Positions 53,096 to 62,422 of a stretch of 64,000 nucleotides of DNA are shown in pieces. The position numbers were made by a program, and so were the translations under genes. Position 1 is the stretch's first letter, and each line of letters begins with the position of its first letter. The stretch is taken from assembly GCA_947630025.1 (NCBI GenBank), contig CANRFZ010000010.1, positions 1-64,000 on the forward strand, written 5' to 3'. The DNA is from an uncultured Lachnospiraceae bacterium. Its GTDB lineage: Bacteria > Bacillota > Clostridia > Lachnospirales > Lachnospiraceae. Under the pieces are notes generated by a model. It searched no databases and had not been told where the DNA came from. It was given only the letters and a program-made list of their open reading frames with translations.

Positions 53096-53998
53096 TCAAA
53101 TTTTCGTGCCGTTCTCCCCTTTCTCCGGCCCGGCCGCCTTCCTGCGCGCCAGCTCTAAGCAGCCCAGAATGCCCTGCCTGCCCTCCAGCGCGGAGGGCAC
53201 GATATAGTCCTCCATGTGCCGCAGCGCCTCCGCCTGCAGATAGCCGCCGAGCATCCGCGCCACGTTGTCCCGGATCAGCGGAAAAAGCTGCCGCTGCTGC
53301 ATCACGCCGCCGCCCAGAACGATTACTTGGGGCGACAGTGTCAGGATATAGCCCGTCAGCGCCTGCGCGATGTAGTCCGCCTCCAGCTCCCACACCTCGG
53401 GCCTGTCCGCCAGCCGCGCCGCCGGACAGCCCCATCTCTCCTCGATGGCAGGCCCCGACGCCATCCCTTCCAGACAGCAGTCGTGCCATGGGCACCCGCC
53501 GCGGTAGGTATCGCCGCTTCTCCTGCGCACCGGCACGTGCCCCGCCTCCGGGTGCATCATGCCGTGGAGCAGGCCGCCGTTGACATAGATACCGGCGCCT
53601 ATGCCGGTGCCGACGGTCAGATAGACGGCACATTCCATGCCCCGCGCGCGCCCGAAAGTCACTTCTCCCAGCACCGCCGCGTTTACGTCGGTGTCAAAGC
53701 CCACGAGACAGTGCAGCGCCCGCGCGAAAGTCTCCGCCATGGGATAATTCTGCCACGCCGTCTTCGGGGTGGAAGTGATCGTGCCGTAGTGCGGGGATGC
53801 CTCGTCCAGCTCCACCGGGCCGAAGCACCCGATTCCCAGAGCGTCTATGTCCCTGTCCCGGAAATACGAGATCATCTCCGGCACGGTCTGTTCCGGCGTC
53901 CGCGTGGGAAATGCGGTCTGTTCATAAACGGTTCCGTTTTCATCGCCGACGGCGCACACCATCTTGGTGCCGCCGGCCTCCAAAGCGCCCAGTTGCAT
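53096..53998 (-). CDS. ROK-family sugar kinase, fructokinase-like
   Basis: A 300-residue ROK kinase. It begins MQLGALEAGGTKMVCAVGDENG (ATP-binding DxGGTK variant), and has GIGCFGPVELD, GFDTDVNAAVLGEVTFG, LTVGTGIGAGIYVNG and the zinc-binding H-x-C-x-C-type segment GHVPVRRRSGDTYRGGCPWHDCCLEGMASGPAI. The EAGGTK start and GxC-HxxCLEG pattern resemble fructokinases of the ScrK/GmuE type. It starts 4 bp after the alpha-galactosidase stop; released galactose or fructose may be its substrate. ATG 53998 was chosen for its AAGGAATG site and family-like start. Confidence 0.88.
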   Translation of the reverse strand: MQLGALEAGGTKMVCAVGDENGTVYEQTAFPTRTPEQTVPEMISYFRDRDIDALGIGCFGPVELDEASPHYGTITSTPKTAWQNYPMAETFARALHCLVGFDTDVNAAVLGEVTFGRARGMECAVYLTVGTGIGAGIYVNGGLLHGMMHPEAGHVPVRRRSGDTYRGGCPWHDCCLEGMASGPAIEERWGCPAARLADRPEVWELEADYIAQALTGYILTLSPQVIVLGGGVMQQRQLFPLIRDNVARMLGGYLQAEALRHMEDYIVPSALEGRQGILGCLELARRKAAGPEKGENGTKI

Positions 53999-54002
53999 TT
54001 TT

Positions 54003-56390
54003 TCATTCCTTTTCCATAAAGTACAGCCGCGATGCGAAGTCGGGGAAGTGCCGCACCTCGCTATTGTAACCCGTGGCGGCAAAACCCTGCTTAAGCCGCA
54101 CGCCGCCGTACATCAGCGTGTCGCCCCCGGCATGGCAGTCCTCCGTCTCGCCGTCCATCTTGACGAATCGGGCCACCGTCCGGTAGGCCAGCGAATCCTG
54201 TTTGAGATGGATGGGCGAAACGGTGTTGACCAGATCGCCGAACTCGCGCACATTATATTGTAACGCCCTGTTATAGAAATGATACCGGCTTCCCTCGTCC
54301 AGCCCTTTGGCGTGATACCACTCGAACTGCATATTGGGAGACGCCAGCCGGTGCATCAGAAAGCCCACCGCCAGAGAGCGGTCGGGTGACACGCAGGTCC
54401 ACTCCGTCACGTTGCCGTCACAGTAGCCCAGACTGCTGCCCGCGCCGCCGCCCGCGGCAAACGTCCTGCCCCGGTAGAACGTGCCGTTCTGCAGCACATC
54501 CCGCCACTTCTTATAGAGGGCGACCTGTTCCCTGACCGCCCGCAGATCCTCCCCGGACATATCGCACAGGTTGCACTCATAGCCGAAGATGCCGAAGCAC
54601 GCCACCTGAAATCTCGTCTCCAGCGGCGTATTCCGCAGCGTCTGGTGGTTCGGGCAGGCGGACACATGGGCGCTCACCACCGACATCGGATATCCGTAAC
54701 TGTACCCGGTCTGGATCTCCGCCCGGCACAGTGCGTCCGTGTTGTCGCTGGCCCAGATCTGCGGGAAATAACACAGGATGCCGGGATCGAAGCGGTTGCC
54801 GCCCGCCGAGCAGCCCTCGAACAGAATATGCGGGAACCGCCGCGTCAGCTCGCCCATGCAGCGGTACAGGCCCAGCACGCAGCGGTGCGCCGTCTCGCCC
54901 TGTCTGTCCGGCGGCAGCGCAGCCGAATAGCAGTCGGTAAACGTGCGGTTCATATCCCATTTGACATAGGAGACGCCCGGCACGCCGAACACCCTGCTCA
55001 TCGCTTCGATCAGATACTCCTGCACATCCTCTCTGGTGAGATCGAGAATCCGCTGGTTCCTGCCCTCGGAGTGGGGCTTATCCGGTATCTGCAGCACCCA
55101 GTCGGGGTGTTTCCGGTAGAGATTGCTGTTGACATTGACCATCTCCGGCTCCACCCACAGGCCGAAATCCAGTCCCAGCGCCCGCACCTTGCGCGCCAGC
55201 CCTTCCAGTCCGCCGGGGAGTTTCCTGCGGTTGACTTCCCAGTCGCCCAGCGACTGCGTATCGTCGTCCCGCGTGCCGAACCATCCGTCGTCCATGACAA
55301 AAAGCTCCGCGCCCACGCTCTTGGCCGCTTTTGCAAGTTGCAGCAGCTTGTGTTCGTTGATGTCGAAATACGCCGCCTCCCAACTGTTCAGCAGCACGGG
55401 CCGCGCCTTGTGCTTCCACTCGCCCCGCACGATATGTTCCCGAATGAAATCGTGCATATGGCGGCTCATGCCGTTAAAGCCGTCCGGCGAATAGGTCATC
55501 GCCGCCTCCGGCGCCTCAAATGTCTCCCCCGGCGGCAGGGCGTACGCAAACGACCGGGGATTGATGCCGGTGATAAGCCTCGTCTTGCCGTAACCGTTCA
55601 CCTCCGCCGCCTCGTAGTGGTTGCCGCTGTATAACAGATGGAAGCCGTAGCAGTCGCCCGCGTCCTCCGTCGTCTTTTCCCGGCTCAGCATGACGAACGG
55701 ATTGGCGCGGCTGGACGACGTGCCGGTGTAGGATTCGTTCACGTGCCGTCCGGATATGACACGTGTGTCATGTCTTTTCATCTCTCTGGCCCACGTGCCG
55801 TTAAACGTCGTGAAGACATATTCCGGCGTGTCAAAGTCGAGCTGCAGGCTCATCAGACGCCGCAGGCTGATCTGCTCGTCGCTGTCGTTGACCAGCACGG
55901 CGCTCCTGCTGATCACGTCACAGTCTTCGTAGACATCATAGTACAGTCGCAACGTCAGGCTGTACTGCCTGTCCCGCAGCGTCACACACAGGCGCTGCAC
56001 GTTCCCGGTTTCGTCGTAGGACGAGGGCAGCGTCTTCACGGGCTCTTTGCCCTGCGTGATCTCGGCGTCCTCAAACAGAAAATCCGAGGTGAAGCTGCCG
56101 TCCGCGTGGACGATCTCCACGAAGGGATCGCGGATGTCGCCTTTGCCGTAAGAGGACATCTCCAGCCGGATATCCTCCAGCGAAAAGTGCGTGTTGTCCT
56201 GATCGTAGGCGTTGGTGTTGCCCGGCATAAAAACGTGCTTTTCCGCCAGCGCCTCGACGTCCTGCTCCGCCGTGACGGTGATCCGCCTGCCGTAGTGCAG
56301 GTGCTCCAGATGCCCGCTGGGGAGCGCCCGGAAACAGTATGTGGTATGTGCCGTGTCCAGCACAAAGCATCGGTTGAATTGTCTGATCAT
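54003..56390 (-). CDS. Alpha-galactosidase, GH36
   Basis: A 795-residue cytoplasmic alpha-galactosidase hydrolysing terminal alpha-1,6-galactose from raffinose-type sugars or melibiose. The N-terminal beta-supersandwich (1-310) is followed by the TIM barrel: ELFVMDDGWFGTRDDDTQSLGDWEVN, FGLWVEPEMVN, YVKWDMNRTFTD with the nucleophile Asp, HILFEGCSAGGNRFDPG and WASDNTDALCR with the acid/base Asp. C-terminal beta domain. It is slightly longer than the 720-750 typical for the family. No signal peptide, consistent with uptake by the neighbouring transporter, which starts upstream with 6 bp spacing. Confidence 0.95.
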   Translation of the reverse strand: MIRQFNRCFVLDTAHTTYCFRALPSGHLEHLHYGRRITVTAEQDVEALAEKHVFMPGNTNAYDQDNTHFSLEDIRLEMSSYGKGDIRDPFVEIVHADGSFTSDFLFEDAEITQGKEPVKTLPSSYDETGNVQRLCVTLRDRQYSLTLRLYYDVYEDCDVISRSAVLVNDSDEQISLRRLMSLQLDFDTPEYVFTTFNGTWAREMKRHDTRVISGRHVNESYTGTSSSRANPFVMLSREKTTEDAGDCYGFHLLYSGNHYEAAEVNGYGKTRLITGINPRSFAYALPPGETFEAPEAAMTYSPDGFNGMSRHMHDFIREHIVRGEWKHKARPVLLNSWEAAYFDINEHKLLQLAKAAKSVGAELFVMDDGWFGTRDDDTQSLGDWEVNRRKLPGGLEGLARKVRALGLDFGLWVEPEMVNVNSNLYRKHPDWVLQIPDKPHSEGRNQRILDLTREDVQEYLIEAMSRVFGVPGVSYVKWDMNRTFTDCYSAALPPDRQGETAHRCVLGLYRCMGELTRRFPHILFEGCSAGGNRFDPGILCYFPQIWASDNTDALCRAEIQTGYSYGYPMSVVSAHVSACPNHQTLRNTPLETRFQVACFGIFGYECNLCDMSGEDLRAVREQVALYKKWRDVLQNGTFYRGRTFAAGGGAGSSLGYCDGNVTEWTCVSPDRSLAVGFLMHRLASPNMQFEWYHAKGLDEGSRYHFYNRALQYNVREFGDLVNTVSPIHLKQDSLAYRTVARFVKMDGETEDCHAGGDTLMYGGVRLKQGFAATGYNSEVRHFPDFASRLYFMEKE

Positions 56391-56396
56391 ATCCTT

Positions 56397-57779
56397 TTAC
56401 TCCTGTTGCCTCCGTTTTGCGCGGATCTCGCCCGCGATCTCCTCCACCTTCTGCTCGGTGAGGATATATTTTCTGTGGAAAAGGTATACCGCCGTCAGCA
56501 GTCCCACGATGGGGAGCACCGTCATCGTCATCCGCAGCACGAAGATCGACGAGCCCGACGCCTCCACGGAAACCGCCGCAGCCGTGTCGTTGCTCAGCTT
56601 GCAGATCGAAAGACAGATGGAGACAATCAGCACCGCCACGCCGGAGGCCAGCTTTACCACAAAGGTCTGCATGGAGAAGATCACGCTCTCGTCTCTCCTG
56701 TTGTTTTTCAGCTCGCCGTAATCTACCGTGTTCGCCAGAAAGACCGTGGTCAGCACCGTCAGCATACCGAACGCCGTAAACACGAAGAACGCCGGAACGA
56801 ACAGGACGAATACATTCGTCATGCCCAGACACATCAGGAGAAACAGTACCGCATAGCCCGTGATCGCCATCGCGAAACTCACATAGAAGACCTGCAGCGA
56901 GTTGATGAACTTGCGCAGCAGCGGGTAGAACAACATCATCGACAAAATCTGGATGCCGCCGCCGAACATATTAAACAACGTATAGCCGTTCTCCCACGCT
57001 TCGCCGCCCACGTCATATTTAAAGAAATAAATGAGCAGATTGGAGGTGATATATAACGAGCAGTTGATCAGCACAATCGCGATCACGACGATCATCGTCT
57101 GGTCGTTCTGCACCAGCGCGCGGAACATCTGGCCCACCGAAGGCGCCTCCACGTTGACGGTGGATTTTTCTTTAATATTAAAACAGGTGATTGCGATAAA
57201 GACCACGAACAGTACCGCGATAATCAGCGCAAACCGCTGGAAACCGATGCGCTCGTCGCCGCCGCCCAGATTCTTGACGCAGATCATCGTAATGATCGTG
57301 ATCAGCGCGGAGCCCACGCCCGCACAGGAACGCGCCAGCGTGCTCAGGCCCTCGCGCTCCTTGCCGCCCTCTGTAAAAGCCGGGATCATCGACCAGTAGG
57401 GAATGTCCATCATCGTGTAGGTGACGCCCCATACGACATAGGTAGCCGCCGCGTATGCCACAAGGCCACTGCCGTTGAGCGCCGGCGGCGCGGAGAACAT
57501 CACGAACAGGATGATTGCATTCAGGATGGTGCCGACCAGCAGCCACGGGCGGAACTTGCCCCATCTGGTTCTCGTCTTGGCCACCAGCACGCCCATCACC
57601 GGATCGTTAAAGGCGTCGAACACGCGGGCCGCCATCAGGATAATGCCCATCGCCCACGCGCTCACACCGAGAATATCCTGATAATAGTACAGAATATAGC
57701 TGGCAGAGAGCATATAGACCATGTCTTTTCCCACCGCGCCCAAGCCGTAGGATATTTTTTCCTTTACTGTCAGTTTCAT
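56397..57779 (-). CDS. GPH-family glycoside:cation symporter
   Basis: A 460-residue, 12-transmembrane MelB-type sugar transporter. It begins MKLTVKEKISYGLGAVGKDMVYMLSASYILYYYQDILG and has the diagnostic VFDAFNDPVMGVLVAKTRTRWGKFRPWLLVG loop and DIPYWSMIPAFT. The C-terminal helices and basic tail are normal. Imports galactosides with H+ or Na+. AGGAGG before ATG. First in the transport-hydrolysis-kinase run after the GT-B-like gene. Confidence 0.93.
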   Translation of the reverse strand: MKLTVKEKISYGLGAVGKDMVYMLSASYILYYYQDILGVSAWAMGIILMAARVFDAFNDPVMGVLVAKTRTRWGKFRPWLLVGTILNAIILFVMFSAPPALNGSGLVAYAAATYVVWGVTYTMMDIPYWSMIPAFTEGGKEREGLSTLARSCAGVGSALITIITMICVKNLGGGDERIGFQRFALIIAVLFVVFIAITCFNIKEKSTVNVEAPSVGQMFRALVQNDQTMIVVIAIVLINCSLYITSNLLIYFFKYDVGGEAWENGYTLFNMFGGGIQILSMMLFYPLLRKFINSLQVFYVSFAMAITGYAVLFLLMCLGMTNVFVLFVPAFFVFTAFGMLTVLTTVFLANTVDYGELKNNRRDESVIFSMQTFVVKLASGVAVLIVSICLSICKLSNDTAAAVSVEASGSSIFVLRMTMTVLPIVGLLTAVYLFHRKYILTEQKVEEIAGEIRAKRRQQE

Positions 57780-57806
57780 ACCGTAACCTCCTCGTTTTTT
57801 TCATTC

Positions 57807-57848
57807 TTCACTTTCTATTTTTCACTTTCTATTTTTCACTTTCTTTTT
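57807..57848. repeat. Three 14-bp tandem repeats
   Basis: Units TTCACTTTCTATTT at 57807 and 57821, with a near copy at 57835, lie between the GPH transporter start and the GT-B-like gene end. The tract is polypyrimidine on the plus strand. Confidence 0.85.
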
Positions 57849-57862
57849 TATTTTCTATAAAA

Positions 57863-59368
57863 TCATTTCTGTTTCTTCGCCCCATTTTTCAGGCCCATCG
57901 CCAGCTCCACTACGCGGTACGCGCCGTCGTAGACGCCGGCTGCCTTGTTCTTCACGATATTGCCGCACATATCCGCCAGCAGGCTGCGATCCGTCACAAA
58001 AAGCCGGATCATCTGCAGCGTGTGGGGAATATCCCGGCACTCCAGCGTGCCGTCGCCGATCTCCGCCGAATGGATCGCGCCCCACTGCTCATGGCCGCCC
58101 ACGCGCTTGATAAACAGCTTAGGCACCGGATAGAAAGCCAGCTCGCTGGGCTTCGTCACCAGCACGTCGCAGCTTCGGATCAGCAGATTCGTGCAGTATA
58201 CCGCCTCAAATATATTTTCATGCCAGAAGGCGTGTACGCCGCGCACATCGCCGGTCAGCGCGTCTGCGGCGAACCGCTCCGTCTCGCTCCACTGATTGAA
58301 ATGCTCCGTGGACACGCCGCCCAGCTCCGGGATCTCGCGCAGCAGCTCCTCCCAGACGTTGCGGTAGTCGCCCACGTTCACATAGAGCGCCGCCTTGTCC
58401 TTGCGGATCAGCGGGAGCAGATATTTGATGATCGCCGCGAAGATCTCCTTCTGCGCGCCGGCCCCGCCGATCGTCAGCAGGAACCGGAACGGCCTGCCCT
58501 CCTGCTGCCGCTTCGTTCTGGCGGCGCAGTCCGCTTCGATATTGCTCACCATCTCGTGATCGATATAGTGTCCCGTATAAATCAAGTCCGTATCCGGCAT
58601 CGGCTGCAGCACATCCCTGCCCTGCATTCCGTTCAGGATGCGGTAGCCCTGATAGGCGAAATGCGTCTGTACCGTGTGCAGGCTGCCCTCGGACAGATGG
58701 AGCGCCATCGGCCAGTTGTCGGGAATGGCGTTGACCACGTTCTTCATGCCCGCGTGAACCGCCGCCTGCGCGGGCCACACATGAGTCGCCACCACCGGCA
58801 TCTCCTTGGGCACGTTCCGATAGACCGCCGCCATCAGCTCCGCGTTCTTCTGGTCGGAGGCGTTGTAGCTCAGCTTGCGGAAGCCCTCATAGTTCATCGG
58901 CTCCCACACCAGCCTGTTAAAAAGCCTGCTCTTGCCAGACAGTCTCGATCCCAGCGAATACAGATCGTTCTGGGCGCTGATGACCTTGGTGCAGGTGGTG
59001 TGGCGGTAGGAATTGAGATCCATCCAGTAGGGCACGTACCCCATGGATTTGGCCGCGGAAGCGATGGCCATCGAGATTCTGTAATGACCGAAGCCCATGC
59101 GGATATTGCCTACGATAATGCCCCGCTCCGTGTCAAAGGACGCATCGGAGCCGGGCGCGCCGCCGTCCTCGCCCAGCAGCACATCCATGACGCCCAGCGA
59201 ATCGCCGATGTGGGCGTTCTTTGCGACGGTAACGGGATAATCCGCCGCCGAGTCGTCGCCGAATTTCTTCGCATACTTCTGCTTGGACTTTACCGCCTTG
59301 CGGTACACCGATGCCGGCATCGGATTGCCGAAGATCACTTTGGATTTTTCTGTCGCTTTCTCACTCAT
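57863..59368 (-). CDS. Unknown GT-B-like protein
   Basis: A 501-residue cytoplasmic protein. The segment GIIVGNIRMGFGHYRISMAIASAAKSMGY (about 83-111) resembles the N-terminal loop of MurG/diacylglycerol-glucosyltransferase-type GT-B enzymes (GxGH). FRFLLTIGGAGAQKEIFAAIIKYLLPLI (about 300) and CDVLVTKPSELAFYPVPKLFIKRVGGHEQWGAIHSAE (about 420) resemble the C-terminal nucleotide-sugar site with TKPxE in place of TKPGG. The N-terminal 80 residues are not recognised. It could be a glycosyltransferase or epimerase-like enzyme; no function is assigned. Same strand as the alpha-galactosidase module, so possibly co-regulated. Confidence 0.7.
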   Translation of the reverse strand: MSEKATEKSKVIFGNPMPASVYRKAVKSKQKYAKKFGDDSAADYPVTVAKNAHIGDSLGVMDVLLGEDGGAPGSDASFDTERGIIVGNIRMGFGHYRISMAIASAAKSMGYVPYWMDLNSYRHTTCTKVISAQNDLYSLGSRLSGKSRLFNRLVWEPMNYEGFRKLSYNASDQKNAELMAAVYRNVPKEMPVVATHVWPAQAAVHAGMKNVVNAIPDNWPMALHLSEGSLHTVQTHFAYQGYRILNGMQGRDVLQPMPDTDLIYTGHYIDHEMVSNIEADCAARTKRQQEGRPFRFLLTIGGAGAQKEIFAAIIKYLLPLIRKDKAALYVNVGDYRNVWEELLREIPELGGVSTEHFNQWSETERFAADALTGDVRGVHAFWHENIFEAVYCTNLLIRSCDVLVTKPSELAFYPVPKLFIKRVGGHEQWGAIHSAEIGDGTLECRDIPHTLQMIRLFVTDRSLLADMCGNIVKNKAAGVYDGAYRVVELAMGLKNGAKKQK

Positions 59369-59495
59369 TTCTGCCTCTCCCTTTCTGATTCTCAGTTTGT
59401 TACTTTCTTTTTTATGATTATGCAGCTATTCTTTCGTTCCTGTCTTTTGTTCCGCGGTTCGGTTATGCCGCTGCCCTGATCTGTCGGATATTTTC

Positions 59496-60071
59496 CTAAT
59501 GCACCCGAATGCCTTCCATCAGGATACTGACCACTTCGTCCAGCGCCGCCTGATAGGACATACCGTTGCGGATCAGGATGTCCCTCTGGAAAAACTGCTC
59601 CAGCGACGCCTCCAGCATCATCTTCAAAATCGGGATGCTGACGGGCTTGATGCAGCCCTCATCGATCCCCTGCCGGATCAGCTCTATCGTCGTCTCCCAG
59701 CCCGTCTCCAGCCGCAGCTCGACCTGTTTGTATATTCTGGGATATTTGTCTTTCAGCAGATAGAGCTGGTGAAGATTGACGTCTCTGTAGCCCTCCGGCA
59801 GCACGCCCAATATCCGGTGGACTTTCTCCACGGTTCCCAGCGCGTCGTCCTCCACCACACGCTGCTCGCTCTGCTTGATGGAGTCAAATATGTAGTCCAC
59901 CGTCGCCAGAAACAGCGCCTCCTTGTCGTCGAACACTTTATATAAGGTCTTTTTGCTGATCTGCATCCGCTCGGCGATGTCGTTCATCGTAAATTTCAGC
60001 CCTTTGTCGTTAAAGACCTGTATCGTCGCTTTCAGAATTTCTTCTCTTAATGCCGCTGTCTTTTCGTCCAT
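59496..60071 (-). CDS. TetR-family transcriptional regulator
   Basis: A 191-residue regulator. The N-terminal HTH is KTAALREEILKATIQVFNDKGLKFTMNDIAERMQISKKTLYKVFDDKEALFLATVDYIFDSI, with the usual TLYKVFDDKE turn. The helical C-terminal ligand domain (60-191) is family-variable. The start at ATG 60071 was chosen; a GTG two codons earlier is possible. Two related palindromes lie in the gap upstream. First of the minus-strand run with the galactoside genes; its ligand is unknown. Confidence 0.9.
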   Translation of the reverse strand: MDEKTAALREEILKATIQVFNDKGLKFTMNDIAERMQISKKTLYKVFDDKEALFLATVDYIFDSIKQSEQRVVEDDALGTVEKVHRILGVLPEGYRDVNLHQLYLLKDKYPRIYKQVELRLETGWETTIELIRQGIDEGCIKPVSIPILKMMLEASLEQFFQRDILIRNGMSYQAALDEVVSILMEGIRVH

Positions 60072-60205
60072 ATGCACCGTGCCCTCTGTCTCCGTTTTCG
60101 TTCCTGCTCCCGCTTCCTATTGCCACCATATCCTGCCGCCATGCGCGCCGGCCCGCGGGACTGCTCCTTTTGTGCCGTTCTTTCTTTTTGCGGTTCGGCT
60201 CTGGC

Positions 60206-60291
60206 GGAAACTCATTTTTATTTTTGAGTTTCCTTTATTGTATCACCTTGCTCCGTGTATCACAAGAAACTATTTTCACAAAAAGAGTTTC
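60206..60291. promoter_or_regulatory. Two related palindromes, candidate TetR operators
   Basis: GGAAACTCA-N10-TGAGTTTCC (60206-60233) is perfect. GAAACT-N14-AGTTTC (60266-60291) shares the half-site. They lie in the divergent gap between the TetR gene and the zinc-ribbon gene. Nothing else was recognised in 60072-60470 apart from AT-rich stretches that may hold the promoters. Confidence 0.55.
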
Positions 60292-60470
60292 CTGTTTTTG
60301 GGAATATTGACGAGGGAATGCCGACAATGCCTGAATCCCCATCGGCAGCCCTGCCTCACCCACATCCCCCCCCCATTTTCATAATGACTTCCCTTTTTTC
60401 CCGCCGTGTGCTATAGTTATTTTGTTGACAAAATTCGCAGAAAAGCATCATATACGAGGGGAGAGATATT

Positions 60471-62402
60471 ATGTTTTGCAGTGAATGTGGAGCACCGCTG
60501 GATGACAATGCGGTCTTCTGTAACGTATGCGGCGCCATGGTGACGCCGGAAGCGGCGCAGCAGAGCCCGGGGCAGCAGGGCCCGGAGCAGCAGATTCCAA
60601 TGCAGCAGGGCCCGGAGCAGCAGATTTCGACAGGGCAGATGCCGCCGCAGATACTACCGTCCGTTCTGCCGGACTTTCGTTACGCCGGAGACGGGCCTGC
60701 CATTGAGCAGCCCAGGCAGAAGCACGGCGCAGTGATCGCGTTAAGTATCGCCATCGCCGTTATGCTGGCCGGCATCTTCTTTACCGCCACCGTCGTATTC
60801 GGCGGCGTGGACGGCATCAAGAGCGCACACCTGTGCAGTCTGGGCAGCCGCTACCTGTCGGAGCTGGAGTACGAGGAAGCGGTGGCTGCCTATGAGGATG
60901 CGATCGCCATTGAACCCAAACTGGAAAAAGCCTATGTCGGTCTGGCGGACGCTTACGTCGGGATGGAAGATTACGCTTCCGCGATCGAAGCATTGGAACG
61001 CGGTATCGACGAGACCGGTTCCGAGAGCCTGCAGGACTACCGCGACGAGATCCAGGGCGAGTGGGACGACCGCGAAAGACGGCTCTGCGGCACGGTCTAC
61101 GCCGTGGACACGGATCTGGACGATTCCAACAATGCCGGACTCGCGGGACTGACCGTAACGCTGACCGACGACAACGGCGACAGTGAGATCTACGTGACGG
61201 ACGACGACGGCAGCTACGAGACCGATCTGCTGGAAAAAGGCACTTACTCCGTTTATTTCTATCTGGACGGCTTTGTGGACTATGAATGTGAGATGGAGCT
61301 GACCGGCGGCAGAGAGGAACTGGACGTCTATCTGGAGCCTGACGCCACCGCCACGCTGTTTGGCAGCATCCACATCGCGGACGCGGATATGGACTATACC
61401 AACAACACGCCGCTGGAAGGCGCCCACGTCAGTCTGGAAAAACTGACGGGCAGCAATTCCTACGAGACGGAGATTTCCTCGGACAATAACGGACAGTATG
61501 AAATCGACGGCCTGTGGATGGGCGTATACAAGCTGGTCATCACCAAGGACGGCTACATCACCGCCGAGGAAAACGTCACCATCTACGAGGGGCAGAGCGT
61601 AAGCTACAATACGATCGTGGAAATGATCGACACCGAATGGGACGGTATGGGAACGGCTTCCGGCAAAGTGTACGACGCGCTGACAGGCAGCGGCGTGCCC
61701 GGCCTGACGCTGACCGTGCGGGAGGGCATCAGCACCCGCGAGGGCAGCGCCGTGGAAGTGCTGGAGACAGACGGCGAGGGCCGTTATCAGACGTCCTCCT
61801 TAGACTGCGGCAACTACTGTATCGAGATCACGGACGAGCGGGACGACGTGGCCGAGGAGGAGCGCTACGGCAGCTCCCTGATCAACATCAAGATTCTGGG
61901 CAGTATGGATATCGACAATCAGGACGGCACCGTCAGCAACACCATTATGACCGGACAGGTACGCATCGTGCTGACATGGGGCGAGCTGCCTTATGATCTG
62001 GATTCGCATCTGCAGTGCGATCTGAATAGCGGCGACCGGTATCATATTTTCTACATGGAGCCCACATTTACCTTAAACGGCGTGCGGATCGCGGATCTGG
62101 ATCTGGACGACACGACCAGCTACGGCCCGGAGACGACGACGATCTATGTCTCCGATCCGGGAGAGTACACTTTCGGCGTATACAATTACTCGCACAACAA
62201 TAGCGACGAGCTGGCGTCCTCCGGCGCCTGCGTACAGGTGTATGTGGAGAATAGCCAAGTGCCTGCCTACGTATTCTACGTGCCCCGCGAGAGCGGCTAT
62301 TATTGGGAAGTCTTCCAGTACAACAGCGTGACCGGCGTACTGACGCCTACCAACGTGATGCAGGAAGAATACGCTTACGGCTACAATTACGGATACTATT
62401 AA
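60471..62402 (+). CDS. Zinc-ribbon, TPR and beta-repeat membrane protein
   Basis: A 643-residue protein. An N-terminal zinc ribbon (C3, C6, C17, C20; CSEC and CNVC) is followed by a Gln/Pro linker with QQGPEQQ repeats, one membrane segment (about 86-108), a short TPR-like region (118-185, YEEAVAAYEDAIAIEPKLEKAYVGLADAYVGMEDYASAIEALERG), then three carboxypeptidase-regulatory/Cna-B-like beta modules (about 200-285, 288-380, 388-475; each with a SGxV/GxVY...LxGxxV...T..DGxYxxxLxxGxY pattern). A C-terminal beta domain (about 490-643) has VRIVLTWGELPYDLDSHL, similar to YfaP-like domains. The zinc ribbon should be cytoplasmic and the beta modules outside. It is followed 20 bp later by a Ser/Thr kinase gene, suggesting a signalling pair. 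Confidence 0.8.
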   Translation: MFCSECGAPLDDNAVFCNVCGAMVTPEAAQQSPGQQGPEQQIPMQQGPEQQISTGQMPPQILPSVLPDFRYAGDGPAIEQPRQKHGAVIALSIAIAVMLAGIFFTATVVFGGVDGIKSAHLCSLGSRYLSELEYEEAVAAYEDAIAIEPKLEKAYVGLADAYVGMEDYASAIEALERGIDETGSESLQDYRDEIQGEWDDRERRLCGTVYAVDTDLDDSNNAGLAGLTVTLTDDNGDSEIYVTDDDGSYETDLLEKGTYSVYFYLDGFVDYECEMELTGGREELDVYLEPDATATLFGSIHIADADMDYTNNTPLEGAHVSLEKLTGSNSYETEISSDNNGQYEIDGLWMGVYKLVITKDGYITAEENVTIYEGQSVSYNTIVEMIDTEWDGMGTASGKVYDALTGSGVPGLTLTVREGISTREGSAVEVLETDGEGRYQTSSLDCGNYCIEITDERDDVAEEERYGSSLINIKILGSMDIDNQDGTVSNTIMTGQVRIVLTWGELPYDLDSHLQCDLNSGDRYHIFYMEPTFTLNGVRIADLDLDDTTSYGPETTTIYVSDPGEYTFGVYNYSHNNSDELASSGACVQVYVENSQVPAYVFYVPRESGYYWEVFQYNSVTGVLTPTNVMQEEYAYGYNYGYY

Positions 62403-62422
62403 GAAACGGACGGACAGACGCT

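Noticed and set aside
58022-59479. 485-codon plus-strand frame opposite the GT-B-like gene
   Set aside because: The minus-strand frame has GT-B-like motifs and a ribosome site; the plus frame is a low-complexity shadow.
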